From positions 186,001 to 250,000 of the forward strand of contig JACRJB010000052.1 in the NCBI GenBank assembly GCA_016215605.1: a stretch of 64,000 bases of DNA. Reading direction: 5' to 3'. The first letter of the stretch is position 1, and every line of letters starts with the position of its first letter. Source of the DNA: Rhodopseudomonas palustris (GTDB lineage: Bacteria; Pseudomonadota; Alphaproteobacteria; Rhizobiales; Xanthobacteraceae). Below, piece after piece: positions 18,360-26,678 of this stretch. The notes under the pieces are model-generated. The model was not told the origin of the DNA. It was given only the letters and a program-made list of their open reading frames with translations, and did not search any database. The translations under genes were made by a program, and so were the position numbers.

Positions 18360-20033
18360 TCAGTTGCAGGGGTTGATGGTGTAGCCCTTGCGATACTCGG
18401 CGACCGCGGCGTCGCGCTCGGCGCCGGGCTTCAGCGCGCGGAAGGCCCGCAGCGGGCTGCCGAGCGTGTTGCCGCGGACGTGGTCGAGCGTCCACATGTC
18501 CTTCTGCTCGAAGCGCAGATGCGGCTGCGGCACCAGCGTCTTGCCGTCGGAGCGGACGAAGCCGAGATCGACCATGGCGTCGGCGTGATCCCAGCCGTGG
18601 TAGCACTCCTCCCACTCGCGGCGTCCGCTGAAGCGGCCCATCGCGGGGGTGGCGCGCCCTTCATACTCGGCGGCGAACGCCACCTTGTGGGTCCAGCGGC
18701 AGCCTTCGGAGCAGTAGGTGTAGACCTTGCCGTCGACCTCGTCGCAGCAGAAGTCCTCGCGGATCAGGCACGGCACCATGCAGCTCCAGCAGCGGTGCGG
18801 ATAGACGTAGCCGACGTCGGCGTTGAACGCGATGTTCTTCTCGCCGGGAACCGACAGCTTCGCGTACCACTTCCAGAAGTCGCCGAACTCGGCGTACCAA
18901 CCCGGATATTTGTGCTCGAACCACTCGAAGTCCTTCTCGGTCTGGGCCTCGATGCGCCAGAAGTTGAACGACCAGCCGACCGAGAAGAACTGCGCGGTCT
19001 TGTGGACGTAGTTCTTCTTGACGATCCGGTCCCAGGCCTCGGCGACGTCGTCGTGGTGGATCTTGATGCCGTACTTCTCGAGCGGCAGCATGTAGGTCCG
19101 GTAGTAATCTTCGTAGATCCAGCGGTGCCAGAGCTCCGCATAGGATTCCTTGTTCTTGTCGCGGTTGGTGGTGCCGTATTCGATGAAGGTGCCGATCGCG
19201 GCGTCGACGATGGCGTGGTTCTGCCAGAACGCGTATTTCAGGTCGCGCTCGAGCAGCTGATGGTTCGACGGATCGTGGATCATCGCCATCAGCATCGAGT
19301 GGCCGTTGCCGATGTGGCGGGATTCGTCGGACTGCACCGACAGGAACACGGTCGGCAGCGCATAGTCGCCGTTGCGGGCGGCTTCCGACGGCATCGCGAC
19401 GAACAGCGTGTTGGTGAAGGCGGTCTCGGCGACCACCGTCAGATAGATGTTGGCGGCGGTGATGGCGTCACCGGTGAGGAAGCCCTCGGCGAACTGCCGG
19501 CCGATCGTGGTGGCGTAGCACTTGCCGAACGCAGCTTCGGTGATGTCGAAGCCGGCCGGATCGATGTAGTTCTCCATGTACCACTTCTTCAGATTCATCT
19601 GAATGGTGGAGTGGCGGAACTCGTCGACCATCTGCATGGTGAAGCCGGTACGCAGCTCCTCGCCGGGCGCCAGGCGTCCGACCATCGCCATCGAGCGCGC
19701 CGCGGAGATCTCCGGGAACGGGATGATCGCCAGGAACAGCTTCATCCATTCGACCCAGCGCGGCTCGACGTTGCGGAACATGTCGCCGCGCAGCGCGGCG
19801 TCGAGCGCACCGTAGACCCGGTTGTCCTTCTCTTCCTGCATCGGGAAGTAGGAGCGCAGCACCTGCTTCATCGGGTCGCGCGGAACCTTGGAGATCTTGT
19901 AGTCGGTCGGGAACGTCATCGCCTCCTGGACGTAGCTCGGCGTCCAGCCGAGATCCGACACCCGGTTGGCGGCTTCAGCGGTACTGATGCCCTTCTGGCC
20001 CACGATCTTGTTCAGCGTCAGTGTCTCAGACAT
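18360..20033 (-). CDS. mimA: MimA, large catalytic subunit of the di-iron monooxygenase
   Basis: 557-residue alpha subunit of a Mim/Prm-type monooxygenase (propane, phenol, acetone hydroxylation in characterised relatives). All six di-iron ligands are at the spacing seen in methane monooxygenase: E108, E138 and H141 (DEFRH), E203 (VAETAF), E237 and H240 (DESRH). The C-terminal third has a cysteine-rich, YHS-like segment (CWSCMVPCLIREDFCCDE, YCSEGCRW). The start is 149 bases after the preceding small ORF. Its substrate cannot be fixed from sequence; the neighbouring ADH fits propane/2-propanol. Confidence 0.93.
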   Translation of the reverse strand: MSETLTLNKIVGQKGISTAEAANRVSDLGWTPSYVQEAMTFPTDYKISKVPRDPMKQVLRSYFPMQEEKDNRVYGALDAALRGDMFRNVEPRWVEWMKLFLAIIPFPEISAARSMAMVGRLAPGEELRTGFTMQMVDEFRHSTIQMNLKKWYMENYIDPAGFDITEAAFGKCYATTIGRQFAEGFLTGDAITAANIYLTVVAETAFTNTLFVAMPSEAARNGDYALPTVFLSVQSDESRHIGNGHSMLMAMIHDPSNHQLLERDLKYAFWQNHAIVDAAIGTFIEYGTTNRDKNKESYAELWHRWIYEDYYRTYMLPLEKYGIKIHHDDVAEAWDRIVKKNYVHKTAQFFSVGWSFNFWRIEAQTEKDFEWFEHKYPGWYAEFGDFWKWYAKLSVPGEKNIAFNADVGYVYPHRCWSCMVPCLIREDFCCDEVDGKVYTYCSEGCRWTHKVAFAAEYEGRATPAMGRFSGRREWEECYHGWDHADAMVDLGFVRSDGKTLVPQPHLRFEQKDMWTLDHVRGNTLGSPLRAFRALKPGAERDAAVAEYRKGYTINPCN

Positions 20034-20182
20034 TTAGGTCTCCCTTGCTGATGGCGTTGAGTGTGTTGCTCGCCTTGTATTCCAGCCTTGCATTGCCGAG
20101 CGCCCGTTCGGCCGTTTGCACACGCGTTTCCACTGCGGCTCGCCGGGCGTTCGTCGGGTGGTGCTCCGTCGCCGCTGTCCGA

Positions 20183-20455
20183 TCAGGACGGAGCCGATGA
20201 TTTCCGCTGCGCCTCGGCGTTCGCAGCGGCGGTTTTGGTGAGGGGCTTGCCCTCGGCAATGAATTTCGCCGTGAGCACCAGCGCGCCCATGGAGAATTCC
20301 CTGCCGTGTTTGGCGATCATCGCCTCGGCGATGTCCGCCAGTTGAACGAAGAAGCCGTCCTTCGAGCGGTCCTCCTCGCTCAATTCGATGTCGGGTCCGG
20401 GCGTAAAGCCGCTCAAGGCGCCCTTCGCTTGGGCCCGTGTCTGCTGTGTGCTCAT
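20183..20455 (-). CDS. Uncharacterised 90-residue protein in the Mim operon
   Basis: A 90-residue soluble protein (MSTQQTRAQAKGALSGF..) whose middle, FFVQLADIAEAMIAKHGREFSMGALVLTAKFIAEGKP, is likely helical. I recognise no family. Its ATG overlaps the stop of the preceding ORF in a TGATG junction, which suggests translational coupling, and mimA starts 149 bases later. It is not part of the mycobacterial mimABCD layout I know. An accessory role, such as in assembly or regulation of the oxygenase, is only inferred from position. Confidence 0.72.
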   Translation of the reverse strand: MSTQQTRAQAKGALSGFTPGPDIELSEEDRSKDGFFVQLADIAEAMIAKHGREFSMGALVLTAKFIAEGKPLTKTAAANAEAQRKSSAPS

Positions 20456-20877
20456 CATGCATGTCCCGATCGTTGGTGTTCCGCACTCGACGGACCCGTC
20501 TCGAATTCGAGCAGGGCCGCGTTGAGCCATTCGCGCTCGGCCACCAGCCGGGCGTGCTCGGTCTTCAGCATCGCGACCCGCGCGGTGAGCCGCTCGACCT
20601 CGGCGGCGGCCTCCGGGCCGGCACCGGGCGGCTCGGCGTCGCGCAGCGCGCAATGCATCTCGATCTCGGCGCCGCCGCGCGCGCTTTCGTTGCGCAGTTG
20701 CAGCTCGTTGTTGCGGATGATCGCCTCGATCAGCTTGTGCCGGGCGAGCATCCGCTCGCGCGCCGCCCGCGTCTCCGCGGCCTGCTCGTCGTCGCCGTCG
20801 TGGTTCGTCATGTCGCCGATCCCGTGTTGCGGAGGCGGGCGAAACGGCTCGCGATGCGTGGTGATGCGCCGGGTCAT
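20455..20877 (-). CDS. Uncharacterised coiled-coil protein in the Mim operon
   Basis: 140 residues. About residues 23-120 are rich in Glu, Arg, Ala and Leu with heptad-like spacing (RERMLARHKLIEAIIRNNELQL, AAEVERLTARVAMLKTEHARLVAEREWL), predicting a coiled coil. No domain is recognised. Its ATG overlaps the alcohol dehydrogenase stop (TGATG) and its own stop overlaps the next start the same way. A later ATG at 20811 (MTNHDGDDE) is an alternative start. It might act as an oligomeric partner of an operon enzyme, but nothing shows this directly. Confidence 0.65.
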   Translation of the reverse strand: MTRRITTHREPFRPPPQHGIGDMTNHDGDDEQAAETRAARERMLARHKLIEAIIRNNELQLRNESARGGAEIEMHCALRDAEPPGAGPEAAAEVERLTARVAMLKTEHARLVAEREWLNAALLEFETGPSSAEHQRSGHA

Positions 20878-21920
20878 CACGGAACCAGCACGGCGCGGCC
20901 GTGGATGCGGCCGTGATGCAGATCGTGCAGCGCGTCGTTGGCGGCGCTGAGCTTGTATTCCTTGGTGTGGAGATCGACGAGGCCGCGATCGGCGAGCGCC
21001 ATCAGTTCGACCAGCTCGGCATAGGTGCCGACCAGATTGCCGACGATGGTCTTCTCGGAGGTGATGAGGTCGATGGTCGGCAGCTCGATCTTGCCGCCGT
21101 ATCCGACCACATAGTAGTAGCCGTCGTTCGACGTCATCGCCAGGCCCCGGGCGACGGCGTCGCCCTCGCCGACGAAATCGATCACCGCCTCGGCGCCGCG
21201 CCCGCCGGTCAGGGCCAGCACGGCTTCGACTTCACCGCCGTCGGCCTTCACCATGTGATGGCCGCCGCAGGTCTTGGCCAGTTCGAGCGACTTGTCGTCG
21301 CGATCGACCACGATGATTTCCGCGGCGCACAACGCGGCGAGAACCTGGATGCCGATGTGACCGAGGCCGCCGGCGCCGATCACCGCGACGTATTGGCCCG
21401 GCAGCAGATGCCGTGACGCCTTCTTCGCGGCGCGATAGGCGGTGAGGCCGGCGTCGGTGTAGGGCGCGACGTCCTTCGGCGCGAGCGTCTTCGGCAACTT
21501 GATCAGCGAGCGCTGCCCGGTGAGCAGATATTGCGCGTAGCCGCCATTGGCGTTGATGCCGGGGAACGCGCTGTCCTGGGCGTGCATGTCGTTGCCGCGC
21601 CGGCAGGCCAGGCAGTGCCCGCTGGTGACCAGCGGATGGCAGATCACGCTGTCGCCGACCTTGATGCCCTCGACGCCCGGCCCGATCGCCTCGACCCAGC
21701 CGGCGTTTTCGTGACCCATGATGTAAGGCAGATTGACGTCAACCTTGCTGCGCCAGATGCCTTCGACGATGTGCAGATCGGTGCGGCAGACGCCGGCGCC
21801 GCCGATCCGCACGATCACGTCGGACGGCCGCGTGATCTTGGGATCCGGAACGTCTTCGTATTTGACGAACTCCTTGGCCGTCAGCGTCTCGTCGAATGCA
21901 TGCAGAACCGCGGCTTTCAT
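20877..21920 (-). CDS. Zinc-type NAD-dependent alcohol dehydrogenase
   Basis: 347-residue medium-chain dehydrogenase. Catalytic zinc ligands are in GVCRTDLH and GHENAGWV, and the NAD site is VIGAGGLGHIGIQVL followed by VVDRDD. The structural-zinc loop reads SGHCLACRRGNDMHAQ: only two of the usual four cysteines remain, the first replaced by Ser and the last by Ala, so structural zinc binding is probably lost. As first gene of the operon it likely oxidises the alcohol made by the monooxygenase (for example 2-propanol); this is inferred. Ribosome site gaggg; start 21920. Confidence 0.88.
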   Translation of the reverse strand: MKAAVLHAFDETLTAKEFVKYEDVPDPKITRPSDVIVRIGGAGVCRTDLHIVEGIWRSKVDVNLPYIMGHENAGWVEAIGPGVEGIKVGDSVICHPLVTSGHCLACRRGNDMHAQDSAFPGINANGGYAQYLLTGQRSLIKLPKTLAPKDVAPYTDAGLTAYRAAKKASRHLLPGQYVAVIGAGGLGHIGIQVLAALCAAEIIVVDRDDKSLELAKTCGGHHMVKADGGEVEAVLALTGGRGAEAVIDFVGEGDAVARGLAMTSNDGYYYVVGYGGKIELPTIDLITSEKTIVGNLVGTYAELVELMALADRGLVDLHTKEYKLSAANDALHDLHHGRIHGRAVLVP

Positions 21921-21970
21921 GCGTCCCTCGCTCCCTGATCATTTTTCTTTTTCGTCGCGGTCTGTTTTTT

Positions 21971-21994
21971 GTTCGATCCGCGATCCGATCGAAC
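21971..21994. promoter_or_regulatory. Inverted repeat at the predicted Mim transcript start
   Basis: Perfect 8-base arms (gttcgatc / gatcgaac) separated by 8 bases. It overlaps the expected transcription start of the adh-mim operon, about 12 bases past the sigma-54 element. It may be an operator or a hairpin at the 5' end of the mRNA. Confidence 0.45.
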
Positions 21995-22002
21995 TAACAG
22001 CA

Positions 22003-22017
22003 GCAAGAGCTGTGCCA
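22003..22017 (-). promoter_or_regulatory. Sigma-54 (-24/-12) promoter of the adh-mim operon
   Basis: On the minus strand the sequence reads TGGCAC, five bases, TTGC, a near-perfect match to the sigma-54 consensus with correct spacing. The expected start is near 21991, giving a leader of about 70 bases before the adh ATG. The divergent neighbouring gene codes for a sigma-54 activator with GAFTGA motif, which supports the call. Confidence 0.85.
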
Positions 22018-22061
22018 ACGGAATAAACGGCTGATGCAATTGAGTTTGCTGCAAGCGCTTC

Positions 22062-22078
22062 CGGATCGAAGCGATCCG
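22062..22078. promoter_or_regulatory. Inverted repeat between promoter and upstream palindrome
   Basis: Perfect 7-base arms (cggatcg / cgatccg) with a 3-base centre in the divergent spacer. A possible binding site; the protein is not known. Confidence 0.4.
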
Positions 22079-22104
22079 CGCCGGACCACGCGCCGAAGCA
22101 AATC

Positions 22105-22121
22105 TGTTCCGCGGCGGAACA
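22105..22121. promoter_or_regulatory. Candidate upstream activator sequence
   Basis: Perfect palindrome tgttccgc-g-gcggaaca, centred about 120 bases upstream of the predicted sigma-54 start. This is the usual distance for an enhancer bound by a sigma-54 activator; binding by the product of the divergent gene at 22273 is inferred. Confidence 0.6.
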
Positions 22122-22272
22122 GTCGGTTGCGAAACTGTGAAGTTTGGAATTGTTGTTAGTTAGATTATATTGATAGTTCGACGCTCGCACCGAGAAGCCG
22201 GGAACGGCTCGCGCGATCGAGGAAACGCTGAACAGCGCCGTTCGGCCAGGCACGTCCAGGGAGGGACAATCG

Positions 22273-24156
<1,884 letters not shown>

Positions 24157-24214
24157 TGCCGCACCAGGCGCGAACGCAAATCGAATTCCCGACCACCGAA
24201 CCGTGAGGACCGCC

Positions 24215-24637
24215 GTGTTTGAACCACAGAACAAGCTCGAAGCCCTGCTGCAGGCCGCCGCCAAGGATCCGAAGGCCGCGCCGGCGTTCTACCAGGCGCT
24301 GCTCGACAGCGAGATCTACATTCTGACGCCGGACGTGCCGATCGCGCCCGGCGAGACGCGGTCGCTGCAACCGCAGGAAAAGGTCAACATCGCGACGGTC
24401 GACTTCCAGGGCCTGAAATGGCACCCCGCCTTCACCTCGAAGCCGCGCATCTCCGACTACGTCAAGGAGCCGGAGAGCTGCCTCGGCGCCGTGGCGCGCG
24501 ATCTGTTCGCGATGCTGCCGCACTCGAACTTCTGGCTGAACCCGCTGTCGGAATGCCAGAAGCCGCTGCCCGCCTCCGAAATCGAGCTCGTCACCAGCGG
24601 CAAGATTTTCGACATGGTCGGCAACACGAAAGGCTGA
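24215..24637 (+). CDS. SseB N-terminal-domain protein
   Basis: 140-residue protein matching the SseB N-terminal domain pattern: LEALLQAAAKDPKAAPAFYQALLDSEIYIL at the N-terminus and LNPLSECQKPLPASEIELVTSG near the C-terminus. The GTG at 24215 is chosen because GAGG stands 8 bases upstream; the GTG at 24203 is less likely. Function in the family is poorly known. It lies 58 bases after the activator gene on the same strand, so it may be co-transcribed, which links it loosely to the monooxygenase region. Confidence 0.7.
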   Translation: MFEPQNKLEALLQAAAKDPKAAPAFYQALLDSEIYILTPDVPIAPGETRSLQPQEKVNIATVDFQGLKWHPAFTSKPRISDYVKEPESCLGAVARDLFAMLPHSNFWLNPLSECQKPLPASEIELVTSGKIFDMVGNTKG

Positions 24638-24758
24638 CGGACGTCGCGCTCGACGGGGTCGCACCGAAGCGGTGAGCGACGGCTTTGGTTCGCCTCGACC
24701 GACAGACCTTCGATGTGCCCCGCGCGAGTCTGTCAGGGCGCGCCGCACGACCTGTCAG

Positions 24759-25412
24759 TTACCCAGCCGCGGCGGCGTGTTGCGCCGCCATTTCCACATC
24801 GGCCGCGCTGACCCGTTGGAACGCAGGCCGCGCGGTGAGCCGTTCGGCGTAGCGGACGAACACATCCCTCTTCGGCACCAGGCCGAACTTCAACGTCCAG
24901 TCGAGGGCAATCCCCCACAGCACGTCCGCGGCCGTGAAGCGATCGCCGAACAGATACGGTCCGGTCGCGAGCTGCGCTTCGAGCGCGCCGAGCATGGTGT
25001 CGTAGTCCGCATAAGGCGACATCGCGACCGGCCCCGGCTCGCGTTGCATGAACCGGTCGACCACCGCCGGTTCGAACGTCGAGCCGTAATAGGCGATCCA
25101 CCGCAGATACGGACCGCGCAGCGGATCGTCGAGCGCCGGCGCGAGACCGGCCTGCGGGAACAGGTCGGCCAGATAGATCGTAATCGCGACCTGCTCGGTG
25201 ACGAGCGCATCGCCGCGGCGGATCGCCGGGACCTTGCCGAGCGGATTGACCGCGAGATAGCCGGGCTGGCGCTGCTCGCCGGCCTTCATGTTCAGCACGT
25301 GCAGCTCGTACGGCGCGCCGAGCTCTTCCAGCAGCACGCGCATGCCGGTCGCCCGGGTCTGCGGCGAATAAAACAGGGTCAGTCGGTTCGGATCGGTCAC
25401 GGCGGTCTCCAT
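24759..25412 (-). CDS. Glutathione S-transferase
   Basis: 217-residue GST. The N-terminal thioredoxin-like domain is LTLFYSPQTRATGMRVLLEELGAPYELHVLN, with the cis-proline region GKVPAIRRGDALVTEQVAITIYL, which carries the usual glutathione-contact Glu/Gln pair. The helical C-terminal domain contains GDRFTAADVLWG, the family N-capping motif. Probable cytoplasmic conjugation or peroxide detoxification; the substrate is unknown. It is divergent from the WYL regulator across a perfect operator-like palindrome. Confidence 0.88.
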   Translation of the reverse strand: METAVTDPNRLTLFYSPQTRATGMRVLLEELGAPYELHVLNMKAGEQRQPGYLAVNPLGKVPAIRRGDALVTEQVAITIYLADLFPQAGLAPALDDPLRGPYLRWIAYYGSTFEPAVVDRFMQREPGPVAMSPYADYDTMLGALEAQLATGPYLFGDRFTAADVLWGIALDWTLKFGLVPKRDVFVRYAERLTARPAFQRVSAADVEMAAQHAAAAG

Positions 25413-25445
25413 CAGCCAGCTTGCGAGGCGACCGTCCTAGCATCC

Positions 25446-25472
25446 CATACCTGACATCTTGTGTCAGGTATG
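25446..25472. promoter_or_regulatory. Operator-like palindrome between gst and the WYL regulator
   Basis: Perfect 11-base arms (catacctgaca / tgtcaggtatg) around a 5-base centre, in the 72-base spacer between the divergent genes and 12 bases before the regulator start. Size and position fit autoregulation and control of gst by the neighbouring HTH-WYL protein. Confidence 0.75.
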
Positions 25473-25484
25473 GTTGAATGACTC

Positions 25485-26468
25485 ATGCGCGCGAGCCGAA
25501 TGCTGTCGATCCTCACCACCCTGCAGGCCAAGGGCCGCGCCACCGCGCCGGAACTGGCCGAGGCCTGCGAGGTGTCGGTGCGCACGATCTATCGCGACAT
25601 CGACGCGCTCGCCGCCTCCGGCGTGCCGGTCTATGCCGACCGCGGCGCCGACGGCGGCTATCGGCTGCTCGACGGCTACCGCGTGCGGCTGAACGGCCTG
25701 TCGCAAAGCGAAGCCGGCGCGCTGTTCCTCGCCGGCCTGCCCGGCCCCGCCGCCGCGCTTGGGCTCGATGCGGCGATGATCGCCGGCCAGAACAAGCTGA
25801 TGGCCGCGCTGCCGGCGAATCTGCGCGACGACGCCGCGCGCATGCAGGAGCGCTTCCACCTCGACGCGCCCGGCTGGTTCGGCGAAGCCGACGAGCCAGA
25901 GCATCTGCGCGCCATCGCCGGCGCCGTGCTGCGCGGCACCTTCATCGAGATCCGCTACCAGAGCTGGCGCGCGCAGAAGCAGCGCCGCGTCGCGCCGCTC
26001 GGCCTCGTGCTGAAAGGCGGCAGCTGGTATCTCGCCGGACAGGTCGACGGCAGCGTCCGCACCTATCGCATCGCCCGCGTGCTCGACTGCACCCCACTCG
26101 ACGCCCCCTTCCCGCGCCCGCCCGATTTCGATCTCGCCGCCTACTGGCAAAGCGCGACGCTGCGCATGGAAGCCGAACTGCATCCCAACATCGCGACCGT
26201 CCGCCTGTCCCCGCTCGGCGTGAAGCTGCTGAACGCGCTGAGCCAACCCTACGTCAGGACACGCACGCAACTCGACGCCGTCGCCGATGCCGACGGCTGG
26301 CGCATCGCGAGGATTCCGGTCGGCACCACGTCGTGGCACGCGGCCGCCGAACTGCTGCGGCTCGGGCCGGAAGCGGACGTGCTGGAACCGGCGGAGCTGC
26401 GGGCCACGATGGCGGAGATGGTAAGGGCGATGGCGGGGAGATATGGGGCTGTCACGGAGGAGGCCTGA
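25485..26468 (+). CDS. YafY-type HTH/WYL-domain transcriptional regulator
   Basis: 327 residues. The N-terminal helix-turn-helix of HTH_11 type is MLSILTTLQAKGRATAPELAEAC, EVSVRTIYRDIDALAASGVPVYAD. The central WYL domain includes IEIRYQSWRAQKQRRVAPLGLVLKGGSWYLAG, and a WCX-like C-terminal region follows. These regulators usually control the neighbouring divergent gene, here the GST, in response to a small-molecule or nucleic-acid ligand. Its 3' end abuts the decayed guaA fragment. Confidence 0.88.
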   Translation: MRASRMLSILTTLQAKGRATAPELAEACEVSVRTIYRDIDALAASGVPVYADRGADGGYRLLDGYRVRLNGLSQSEAGALFLAGLPGPAAALGLDAAMIAGQNKLMAALPANLRDDAARMQERFHLDAPGWFGEADEPEHLRAIAGAVLRGTFIEIRYQSWRAQKQRRVAPLGLVLKGGSWYLAGQVDGSVRTYRIARVLDCTPLDAPFPRPPDFDLAAYWQSATLRMEAELHPNIATVRLSPLGVKLLNALSQPYVRTRTQLDAVADADGWRIARIPVGTTSWHAAAELLRLGPEADVLEPAELRATMAEMVRAMAGRYGAVTEEA

Positions 26469-26470
26469 GT

Positions 26471-26572
26471 GGCGCGGCCGAGCCCCCATACCTCGTCCTT
26501 TAACAATTCGCGCAAAGACTCGACCGGCTTCTTGTTGGTGCGTTCCGTCAGGCGCCCGACGTTGTGTCATGA
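26471..26572 (-). pseudogene. Decayed guaA fragment
   Basis: Read on the minus strand, these 102 bases align without gaps to codons about 369-403 of the intact guaA at 29824-31443. The translated match includes HNVGRLTERTNKKPVESL against [18 protein letters not shown], then LRELLKDEVWGLGR against [14 protein letters not shown]. There is an internal stop (TGA near 26569-26571), no start, and the homology ends where the WYL gene ends. It marks the far boundary of the lower-GC segment from guaA. Whether it is left from an integration event or from an old second guaA copy is not decidable here. Confidence 0.75.
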
Positions 26573-26678
26573 CGTGGTCGCCACAGCGACCGCAGAGAAA
26601 TCTGCCAACTCCCAATTACAACTGGAGTATCTTCCGGATTGCTAGGAACTTAAACCGATGCAATCTAATACTCGCCCG

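Noticed and set aside
17175-20051. Long open frame antisense to mimA and mimB
   Set aside because: It is a GC-rich reverse-strand shadow: Arg/Gly/Ala/His-rich, low similarity to any protein, while the minus strand encodes complete enzymes with all metal ligands.
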